A stretch of 8,644 bases of DNA from an uncultured Actinomycetes bacterium (GTDB taxonomy: Bacteria > Actinomycetota > Actinomycetes > S36-B12): contig CAINGG010000027.1 in assembly GCA_903848435.1 (NCBI GenBank), positions 1 through 8,644 of the forward strand. Direction: 5' to 3'. Under the pieces are notes generated by a model, which saw nothing but the letters and a program-made list of their open reading frames with translations, searched no databases and was not told the origin of the DNA. The position numbers and the translations under genes are program-made. This document shows, piece after piece, positions 1-4,989 of this stretch. Each line of letters begins with the position of its first letter. Position 1 is the stretch's first letter.

Positions 1-673
1 CCTCGGCCTGCGCAACGAGCGAGGCGGCGTAGTTGCCGGCGCACTTGGTCTCGCCCGTGCCTCCGGGAGCCGCCCGCACGTAGTCGTCGGACAGCCAGAC
101 CGTGACGGGCTTGATGCCCTTGGCGAAGTAGGCGCCAGCAGGCGAGGCGATGAGCAGGAACTGGTAGGTGTTGGACGGCCGCACGCCTAGGCCGATCTCG
201 GTGCCCAGCATGAAGGGGCGCAGGTAGAGCGACGTCTCGCCGCCACTGGGCACCCAGTCGCGATCGGCACTGACGAGCGCCGCGATCGCGCCGATGAAGA
301 GCTCCTCAGGAACCTCGGCCATGGCCAGGCGTCGCGCAGAGTTGTTGAAACGGGTGCTGTTCTTCAGTGGCCGGTAGAGCCAAATCGAGTCGTCGGCGTG
401 GCGGTAGGCCTTCATGCCCTCGAAGATCGCCTGTCCGTAGTGCAGGAAGTTCGTGGCCGGATCGAAGGTGAGCGGCTGGTAGGCGATGAGCTCGGCGTCG
501 TGCCAGCCCTTGTCCTCCGTCCACGTCGCCCGGACCATGTTGTCGGTGTAGTACTTGCCGAACCCGGGGTCGGCGAGGATCTCAGCGCGACGCTCCGCAG
601 ATGCCGGGTTGGCATTGGGGTTGCTGACGATCGGCCATAGGTGCGTGTCGGCGAGCGAGGGCGAAGTCGTCAT
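1..673 (-). CDS. ilvE: Branched-chain amino acid aminotransferase, N-terminal part (partial)
   Basis: PLP-dependent class IV (fold type IV) aminotransferase that interconverts leucine, isoleucine and valine with their 2-oxo acids using 2-oxoglutarate/glutamate; cytoplasmic. The first 224 residues are present and the window edge cuts the C-terminus (the family is usually about 360 residues). Visible family features are HYGQAIFEGMKAYR (about 78-91), SLYLRPFMLGTE (about 148-159) and APGGTGETKCAGNYAASL (about 202-219). K210 in the last segment matches the PLP-binding lysine by alignment with E. coli IlvE K159. The ATG at 673-671 has no Shine-Dalgarno sequence in the 20 bases before it, but TACCCT lies 6 bases upstream, which suggests a leaderless mRNA. 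It lies downstream of leuB on the same strand, separated by a strong hairpin, so it is probably transcribed from its own promoter. Confidence 0.95.
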   Translation of the reverse strand, partial: MTTSPSLADTHLWPIVSNPNANPASAERRAEILADPGFGKYYTDNMVRATWTEDKGWHDAELIAYQPLTFDPATNFLHYGQAIFEGMKAYRHADDSIWLYRPLKNSTRFNNSARRLAMAEVPEELFIGAIAALVSADRDWVPSGGETSLYLRPFMLGTEIGLGVRPSNTYQFLLIASPAGAYFAKGIKPVTVWLSDDYVRAAPGGTGETKCAGNYAASLVAQAE

Positions 674-679
674 ACCGGG

Positions 680-685
680 AGGGTA
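680..685 (-). promoter_or_regulatory. Candidate -10 box (TACCCT) for leaderless ilvE
   Basis: TACCCT fits the actinobacterial TANNNT -10 consensus and ends 6 bases before the ilvE ATG, so transcription would start at or next to the start codon. This agrees with the missing ribosome-binding site. The same hexamer precedes the leuA leader peptide. I see no convincing -35 box; that position would fall inside the upstream hairpin. Confidence 0.45.
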
Positions 686-695
686 CTCAGCGGGG

Positions 696-728
696 CCCGA
701 CAGGGGCGGCGGAGCCGCCCCTGTCGGG
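696..728 (-). terminator. Perfect 15-bp hairpin between leuB and ilvE
   Basis: The arms CCCGACAGGGGCGGC and GCCGCCCCTGTCGGG are perfect inverted repeats around a 3-base loop. The hairpin begins directly after the leuB stop codon on the minus strand and has no T-rich tail, as is common for GC-rich actinobacterial terminators. It is most simply the leuB terminator, isolating leuB from ilvE. Because it is symmetric it would also form in a transcript from the other strand. Confidence 0.75.
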
Positions 729-1766
729 CTAGGCCGCGCCCGCGGCGAGGGCGTCGCCGATCTGGCTGGTCGAGCGCACGGCCGATCCGCGCGAGGCGAG
801 GTCGGCCTCGACCGCAGCCTCGACCTGGGCCGCCTTGGCCTCCTCGCCGACGAAGTCCAGCAGCAGCGCCAGGCTCATGACCGTGGCCGTCGGGTCGGCC
901 TTGCCCTGGCCGGCGATGTCGGGGGCCGACCCGTGCACCGGCTCGAACATGCTGGGGTTGCTGCGACTCGGGTCGAGGTTGCCGCTGGCGGCCAGGCCGA
1001 TACCCCCGCAGATGGCAGCCCCGATATCAGTGAGGATGTCGCCGAAGAGGTTGTCGGTGACCACGACATCGAAGCGCTCCGGCTGGGTGATGAAGAACAT
1101 CGCCGCCGCATCGACGTGCTGGTAGTCGGTCTTCACATCGGGGTACTCCGCTGCGACGCGATCGAACGTGCGCTTCCACAGGCTGCCGGCGTTGGTGAGC
1201 ACATTGGTCTTATGCACCAGCGTGACGTGCTTACGGCGCTTCATCGCGCGATTGAACGCCTCACGGATGATGCGCTCGGCTCCGTAGGCCGTGTTGATGC
1301 TCTCCTCCGTCGCAACCTCCTGGGGAGTGCCGCGACGCAGCACGCCACCGGCGCCGACATATGGGCCCTCAGTGCCCTCGCGGTAGACGACGAAGTCGAT
1401 CTCCTTCGGCCCCTTGCCGAGCAGGGGCGAGGTGACACCCGGGTAGAGCTTCACGGGCCGGTAGTTGACGTGATGGTCGAGGTTGAAGCGCAGCGGCAGC
1501 AGCACCCCGCGTTCGAGGACGCCCGGCGGCACGCTCGGGTCGCCGATAGCGCCGAGCAGGATCGCGTCGTAGCCGCGCAGCTCCTCGAGCACCGAGTCGG
1601 GCAGCGTCTCTCCCGTGGCGTTGTAGCGGCGGGCGCCCAGGTCGTATTCGGTGGTGGTGACGACCATGTCGCCCTTGACGGCGTCGAGCACCTTCAGGGC
1701 TTCAGCGACGACCTCGGTGCCGATGCCGTCGCCGGGGATGAGGGCAAGGTTCAGGGTCTGCGGCAT
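729..1766 (-). CDS. leuB: 3-isopropylmalate dehydrogenase
   Basis: Third step of leucine synthesis: NAD-dependent oxidative decarboxylation of (2R,3S)-3-isopropylmalate to 2-oxoisocaproate, cytoplasmic. At 345 residues it is full length for the isocitrate/isopropylmalate dehydrogenase family. Visible are IPGDGIGTEV near the N-terminus (10-19), the substrate-binding arginines R93, R103 and R129, YREGTEGPY (128-136), catalytic K186 in VHKTN, the metal-binding aspartates of VTDNLFGDILTD (D238, D243, D247 region) and the NAD-site segment HGSAPDIAG (278-286). The ATG at 1766 fits the first beta strand of the fold. There is no Shine-Dalgarno sequence, but TAGCCT lies 7 bases upstream, suggesting a leaderless mRNA. 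A hairpin directly follows the stop. Confidence 0.97.
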   Translation of the reverse strand: MPQTLNLALIPGDGIGTEVVAEALKVLDAVKGDMVVTTTEYDLGARRYNATGETLPDSVLEELRGYDAILLGAIGDPSVPPGVLERGVLLPLRFNLDHHVNYRPVKLYPGVTSPLLGKGPKEIDFVVYREGTEGPYVGAGGVLRRGTPQEVATEESINTAYGAERIIREAFNRAMKRRKHVTLVHKTNVLTNAGSLWKRTFDRVAAEYPDVKTDYQHVDAAAMFFITQPERFDVVVTDNLFGDILTDIGAAICGGIGLAASGNLDPSRSNPSMFEPVHGSAPDIAGQGKADPTATVMSLALLLDFVGEEAKAAQVEAAVEADLASRGSAVRSTSQIGDALAAGAA

Positions 1767-1773
1767 GCGGGGA

Positions 1774-1779
1774 AGGCTA
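1774..1779 (-). promoter_or_regulatory. Candidate -10 box (TAGCCT) for leaderless leuB
   Basis: TAGCCT matches TANNNT and stands 7 bases before the leuB ATG, the distance expected when transcription starts at the A of the start codon. The 30-base gap to the upstream RHH gene contains no GGAGG-like sequence, so a leaderless start is the simplest reading. No clear -35 box is visible. Confidence 0.45.
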
Positions 1780-1796
1780 GTGGGGCGGGCAGTGCC

Positions 1797-2093
1797 TCAG
1801 GACGCCAGGTACCGGCGAAGCGCCTCACGCATGATCACGCTGGCCGTGGTGCCTTCGGCCTCGATACGTGACTCCAGGTCGCCAAATAGTTCGGGGTCGA
1901 GCCGCACCTGCACGACCCGGGATGGTCCGTCACCCAGCGTGGGTCGGCCGCGCCTGAACCTGCCGAGTTGATGAGGCTCATAGCCCCGCTCGGCCTCGGC
2001 AGCCCAAGCATCTAGCTGTTCGTCAGTTGGAATCCCCGGGTACTTCCAGTCGTCGTAATCGACATCGGTCTGGCGAATGCGCCTACCCGTCAT
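1797..2093 (-). CDS. Ribbon-helix-helix (CopG/BrnA-like) protein, probable antitoxin
   Basis: 98 residues. The C-terminal part (about 57-97) reads as a ribbon-helix-helix DNA-binding domain: strand SRVVQVRLDPEL, then two helices ending in ASVIMREALRRYLAS, preceded by a GRPTLGDGPS linker typical of actinobacterial RHH proteins. The N-terminal 45 residues are acidic and aromatic (DYDDWKYPG, DEQLDAWAAEAERGYE), a plausible toxin-neutralising region. The ATG at 2093 follows an excellent Shine-Dalgarno sequence (AAGGAGG) inside the upstream gene, and the two reading frames overlap by 11 bases (ATGACGGGTAG), implying coupled translation. In this type of unit the RHH protein usually binds the partner and represses the shared promoter. 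The specific family is not certain. Confidence 0.75.
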   Translation of the reverse strand: MTGRRIRQTDVDYDDWKYPGIPTDEQLDAWAAEAERGYEPHQLGRFRRGRPTLGDGPSRVVQVRLDPELFGDLESRIEAEGTTASVIMREALRRYLAS

Positions 2094-2370
2094 GCCCTCG
2101 GCCCTCCTTCAGATACGACACGTACTTGCGTCTCATCGGCATGGCATGGATCACTCGCCCCACGTCGTCAGTGGCACGAACCGTGATGACCTCCATGAGC
2201 CTGCCAGCCGAGTCGGCTCCCAAGTGGAGCGTCACACCCGGGCGCTCGTCCATGGCCATCAGCCTCCGCACCGCGTAGACGAGCACGTGGAGGATGTCCA
2301 CATCGGCCACGCCGTGCTTGCGAGCGCTCGGGAGAATTCGCACCCAGCCATGGCCCTTAATGTAGTACAT
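2083..2370 (-). CDS. Small basic protein, probable toxin partner (BrnT-like)
   Basis: 95 residues from ATG 2370. The pattern RILPSARKHGVADVDILHVL (11-30), TLHLGADSAGRLMEV (47-61) and VIHAMPMRRKYVSYL (73-87) resembles BrnT/RelE-superfold small toxins, in which a KHG-x-D-I helix is followed by a beta sheet ending in a basic HAMPxRxK segment. That is recognition by eye, not a search result. The toxin-first order, the 11-base overlap with the RHH gene and the small size support a type II module that cleaves RNA and is neutralised by the downstream protein. The start is uncertain: ATG 2370 has no Shine-Dalgarno sequence, while an in-frame GTG at 2343 (protein then 86 residues, starting at the conserved RILPSARKHG) has AAGGG 10 bases upstream. 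Confidence 0.6.
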   Translation of the reverse strand: MYYIKGHGWVRILPSARKHGVADVDILHVLVYAVRRLMAMDERPGVTLHLGADSAGRLMEVITVRATDDVGRVIHAMPMRRKYVSYLKEGRGHDG

Positions 2371-2373
2371 AAG
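2356..2373 (-). promoter_or_regulatory. AT-rich palindrome at the start of the toxin-antitoxin unit
   Basis: ATGTAGTACAT (2360-2370) is a perfect palindrome with a single central base, and flanking CTT/AAG extend the symmetry with one extra base on one side. It is conspicuously AT-rich for this GC-rich DNA and overlaps the annotated toxin start codon. A -10-like TACATT on the minus strand overlaps it. An RHH antitoxin operator would be expected in this place; that role is inferred. Confidence 0.4.
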
Positions 2374-2379
2374 TCAAGG

Positions 2380-2967
2380 TCAGCGGACGACGCTGGCCTT
2401 GACCGCCGTACCCGTGGCGACGAGGGAGTCGTCGCCGATGGCAAGGGTGCCGCTGATGGGCGCCGACAGGGAGATGGTGAGCGTCTCGCCACTCGGCTCC
2501 TGACGAAGCGCGGTCACGCGCGAGAGGTCGCCCGAGCGGCGCGCCTGCAGGTCGATCGACAACGTGGCCGTGTGCTCCATCGTCGGGCCGCCGGGAGCGG
2601 ATCGGCGTACGACGACACCGACGAGCGTGGGGCGGACGGCCAGGCTGGTGAATCCCGCCGCCATGCGCGGCATGGCCATCGCACCCGGAGCGGCGGTCAC
2701 GGTGGTGACGACGCAGCCAACGAGCGTGCAGTCCTCGCGCTCGAGCAGGAACTCCAGGGGCATGGGCTTGGTGGTGCGGGCCTTGCCGTCGCCGGTCGTC
2801 GCGAGGCCGACGCTCATGCGACCGGTCCAGCCAGCGCCGGCGACGTCGACGGTCGCGGTACGGCGTATCTCGGGCTGGTCGACCGGGGTCCTGGCCAGGG
2901 CCTGCGGGGCGATGGCCGCGAGGGCCAGGGCCAGGGCGGTGAGAGGGATAAGGCGGGTCGTGCGCAT
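2380..2967 (-). CDS. Small secreted protein of unknown function
   Basis: 195 residues. The N-terminus is a clear Sec signal peptide: MRTTR, then a hydrophobic stretch LIPLTALALALAAIA, and an ALA site that predicts cleavage after residue 25. The mature part (about 170 residues) is rich in Thr, Ser, Val and Ala in a beta-strand-like alternation, with two cysteines close together (C80 and C85, in CTLVGC) that could form a disulfide once exported. It has no lipobox, transmembrane anchor or catalytic motif that I recognise. The ATG at 2967 is well supported by GAGGAGG a few bases upstream. The stop lies 9 bases from the downstream toxin-like gene, so read-through into that unit is possible. I do not recognise the family. 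Confidence 0.8.
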   Translation of the reverse strand: MRTTRLIPLTALALALAAIAPQALARTPVDQPEIRRTATVDVAGAGWTGRMSVGLATTGDGKARTTKPMPLEFLLEREDCTLVGCVVTTVTAAPGAMAMPRMAAGFTSLAVRPTLVGVVVRRSAPGGPTMEHTATLSIDLQARRSGDLSRVTALRQEPSGETLTISLSAPISGTLAIGDDSLVATGTAVKASVVR

Positions 2968-2998
2968 GGGTCCTCCTCGGAAGATGGATGGGACCCGG

Positions 2999-3004
2999 AC
3001 GCTA
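2999..3004 (-). promoter_or_regulatory. Candidate -10 box (TAGCGT) for the secreted-protein gene
   Basis: TAGCGT on the minus strand matches TANNNT and would give a leader of about 25 bases containing the GAGGAGG ribosome-binding site. No -35 box is evident. It is divergent from the leuA leader promoter, about 90 bases away. Confidence 0.3.
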
Positions 3005-3076
3005 GGAAGGGAAGGCCGCGTGCCGGCCGGCCGAGCCGACGGTCGTGGAGGGCCGCGACGATCCGCCCCTGTGGAT

Positions 3077-3091
3077 AGCCCTCATCGGGCT
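3077..3091. promoter_or_regulatory. Short inverted repeat overlapping the leuA promoter
   Basis: AGCCC and GGGCT form a perfect 5-bp inverted repeat around TCATC. It ends inside the TG of the extended -10 box of the leuA leader promoter, so a protein bound here would compete with RNA polymerase. It is short and could be chance. Confidence 0.25.
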
Positions 3092-3099
3092 GCTACCCT
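3091..3099 (+). promoter_or_regulatory. Extended -10 promoter of the leuA leader (TGCTACCCT)
   Basis: TGC followed by TACCCT is an extended -10 element, which would explain why no good -35 box is visible. The hexamer ends 7 bases before the ATG of the leucine-rich leader peptide, so the transcript should begin at that ATG. Confidence 0.6.
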
Positions 3100-3106
3100 G
3101 GGCGCG

Positions 3107-3151
3107 ATGTCTTACGCGCGACTGCTCCTTGGCAGCCGCGACGAGGCCTAG
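3107..3151 (+). CDS. Leucine-rich leader peptide of leuA
   Basis: A 14-residue reading frame, MSYARLLLGSRDEA, with three consecutive leucine codons (CTG CTC CTT, 3122-3130), ending in TAG 89 bases before leuA. There is no ribosome-binding site, and the -10 box 7 bases upstream predicts a leaderless start at this ATG. Leader peptides rich in the regulated amino acid are the sensor of ribosome-mediated attenuation, and such leuA leaders have been predicted by comparative genomics in actinobacteria. The left arm of the downstream secondary structure lies within codons 10-14, so the position of the ribosome decides which hairpin forms. Confidence 0.8.
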   Translation: MSYARLLLGSRDEA

Positions 3152-3191
3152 GGGTCCCGCATAGGGGCCTGAGCCGGCCCCCTCGTCGCGG
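3136..3191 (+). promoter_or_regulatory. leuA attenuator with alternative hairpins
   Basis: Three overlapping pairings are visible. The outer one is CCGCGACGAGG (3136-3146) with CCTCGTCGCGG (3181-3191), 11 bp perfect. The inner terminator-like one is GGGGCC (3164-3169) with GGCCCC (3176-3181). The competing antiterminator-like one is GGTCCC (3153-3158) with GGGGCC (3164-3169), including one G-U pair. A ribosome that reaches the TAG at 3149 would cover the sequence to about 3163 and leave the inner hairpin free. A ribosome stalled on the Leu codons would leave 3153-3169 free to form the competing hairpin. A moderately T-rich stretch (TCTCTTGCTGT) follows. The pairing is seen in the sequence; the mechanism is inferred. 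Confidence 0.65.
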
Positions 3192-3240
3192 AGTCTCTTG
3201 CTGTGCCGGTCCCCACCCCCCTCGCGAGGAGACCGAGATC

Positions 3241-4989
3241 ATGAACGAGCCCACGGACATCGCCACCCGCAATCCCCAGCAGCCATCGCCCATGGCGTGG
3301 CAGCGCTATCGACCCTTCACCCCTGTCGTGCTGGCCGACCGCACCTGGCCGGCCGCCGTCATCACCGAGGCCCCGCGCTGGTGCGCCGTCGACCTGCGCG
3401 ACGGCAACCAGGCCCTCATCGACCCCATGTCGCCGGCCCGCAAGAAGCGGATGTTCGAGCTGCTCGTGCAGATGGGATTCAAGGAGATCGAGGTCGGCTT
3501 CCCGTCGGCGTCGCAGACCGACTTCGACTTCGTGCGCCAGCTCATCGAAGAAGACCTGATCCCCGACGACGTGGTCATCCAGGTGCTGACCCAGGCGCGC
3601 GAGCACCTGATCGAGCGCACCTTCGAGGCGATCCGCGGCGCCAAGCAGGCGATCGTGCACCTCTACAACTCCACGTCCACGCTGCAGCGTCGCGTGGTCT
3701 TCGGGCTCGACAAGGACGGCATCAAGGACATCGCCGTGCACGGCGCGCAACTGTGCAAGAAGTACGCCGAGCAGATCGCCGACGAGACCGAGGTCTTCTT
3801 CGAGTACTCCCCCGAGTCCTACACCGGCACCGAGCTGGAGTTCGCCGTCGAGGTCTGTGACGCCGTGACCGAGGTCTGGCAGCCCACCCCCGACCGCAAG
3901 GTCATCATCAACCTGCCCGCCACCGTCGAGATGGCCACGCCCAACATCTACGCCGACTCGATCGAGTGGATGAGCCGCCACCTGGCCCGTCGCGACAGCA
4001 TCGTGCTCTCGCTGCACCCCCACAACGACCGCGGCACGGCCGTGGCTGCCGCCGAGCTCGGCTACATGGCCGGGGCCGACCGCATCGAGGGATGCCTCTT
4101 CGGCAACGGCGAGCGCACCGGCAACGTCTGCCTGGTCACCCTGGGCATGAACCTGTTCAGCCAGGGCATCGACCCGCAGCTCGACATGCGCGACATCGAT
4201 GGCATCCGTCGCACCGTCGAGTACTGCAACCAGATCCCGGTGCACGAGCGCCACCCCTACGGCGGCGACCTGGTCTACACCGCGTTCTCCGGCTCGCACC
4301 AGGACGCCATCAACAAGGGCCTGCGCGCGATGGAGGCCGACGCCGACGAGGCCGGTGTCGGCGTCGATGACTTCCGGTGGGAGGTCCCCTACCTGCCCAT
4401 CGACCCCAAGGACGTGGGTCGCACCTACGAGGCGGTCATCCGCGTCAACTCGCAGTCCGGCAAGGGCGGCGTCGCCTACATCATGCGCACCGAATACAAG
4501 CTCGAGCTCCCGCGCCGGCTCCAGATCGAGTTCTCGCAGGTGATCCAGCGGGTCACCGACGAGGAGGGTGGCGAGGTCTCGCCCGAGGAGATGTGGTCGG
4601 TGTTCTCCGCCGAGTACCTGCCCGATCCCGCGGCGCCCTGGGGCCGATTCGCGCTGAAGTCGGTCAAGCAGGAGTCCGACATCGACGGGGATACCTCGGT
4701 CGACGTCGTCCTGATCGATCGCGGCGAGCCCATGGAGTTGGCCGGTCGCGGCAATGGCCCGGTGGCGGCCTTCTGCGATGCGCTCGCCCAGCACGCGATC
4801 GACGTACGCGTCCTGGACTACGCCGAGCATGCGATGTCGGCCGGTGGCGATGCCACTGCGGCAAGTTACGTCGAGTGCGCGGTCGACGGACAGATCCTGT
4901 GGGGCGTGGGCATCGACCCGTCGATCACGACATCGTCGCTCAAGGCGATCGTGAGCGCGGTCAACCGCGCCCAGCGCGACGCCGGCTAG
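3241..4989 (+). CDS. leuA: 2-isopropylmalate synthase
   Basis: First committed step of leucine synthesis: acetyl-CoA plus 2-oxoisovalerate gives 2-isopropylmalate and CoA; cytoplasmic, normally inhibited by leucine. The 582 residues match the long actinobacterial type. The catalytic TIM barrel spans about 45-340, with DLRDGNQALIDPM (51-63; R52 and metal-binding D53), HPHNDRG (259-265; H259 and H261 as metal ligands) and GNGERTGN (288-295). The C-terminal region, about 430-582, corresponds to the leucine-binding regulatory domain. The ATG at 3241 follows GCGAGGAGA at suitable spacing. It is the only plus-strand biosynthetic gene here, preceded by a leucine leader and attenuator, and its stop codon overlaps that of serA on the other strand. 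Confidence 0.97.
   Translation: MNEPTDIATRNPQQPSPMAWQRYRPFTPVVLADRTWPAAVITEAPRWCAVDLRDGNQALIDPMSPARKKRMFELLVQMGFKEIEVGFPSASQTDFDFVRQLIEEDLIPDDVVIQVLTQAREHLIERTFEAIRGAKQAIVHLYNSTSTLQRRVVFGLDKDGIKDIAVHGAQLCKKYAEQIADETEVFFEYSPESYTGTELEFAVEVCDAVTEVWQPTPDRKVIINLPATVEMATPNIYADSIEWMSRHLARRDSIVLSLHPHNDRGTAVAAAELGYMAGADRIEGCLFGNGERTGNVCLVTLGMNLFSQGIDPQLDMRDIDGIRRTVEYCNQIPVHERHPYGGDLVYTAFSGSHQDAINKGLRAMEADADEAGVGVDDFRWEVPYLPIDPKDVGRTYEAVIRVNSQSGKGGVAYIMRTEYKLELPRRLQIEFSQVIQRVTDEEGGEVSPEEMWSVFSAEYLPDPAAPWGRFALKSVKQESDIDGDTSVDVVLIDRGEPMELAGRGNGPVAAFCDALAQHAIDVRVLDYAEHAMSAGGDATAASYVECAVDGQILWGVGIDPSITTSSLKAIVSAVNRAQRDAG

Noticed and set aside
555..1871. Long plus-strand open frame (438 codons) opposite leuB and ilvE
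   Set aside because: It lies antisense to clear enzymes, has Arg/Gly/Ala-rich composition without domains, and is a product of high third-position GC.
3225..3232. CTCGCGAG/CCTCGCGAGG palindrome next to the leuA start as an operator
   Set aside because: It coincides with the ribosome-binding region and is a short GC palindrome expected by chance in such DNA.
3148..4830. Long minus-strand open frame (560 codons) opposite leuA
   Set aside because: It mirrors leuA codons, shows low-complexity Val/Leu/Gly/Asp repeats and has no ribosome-binding site or family likeness.
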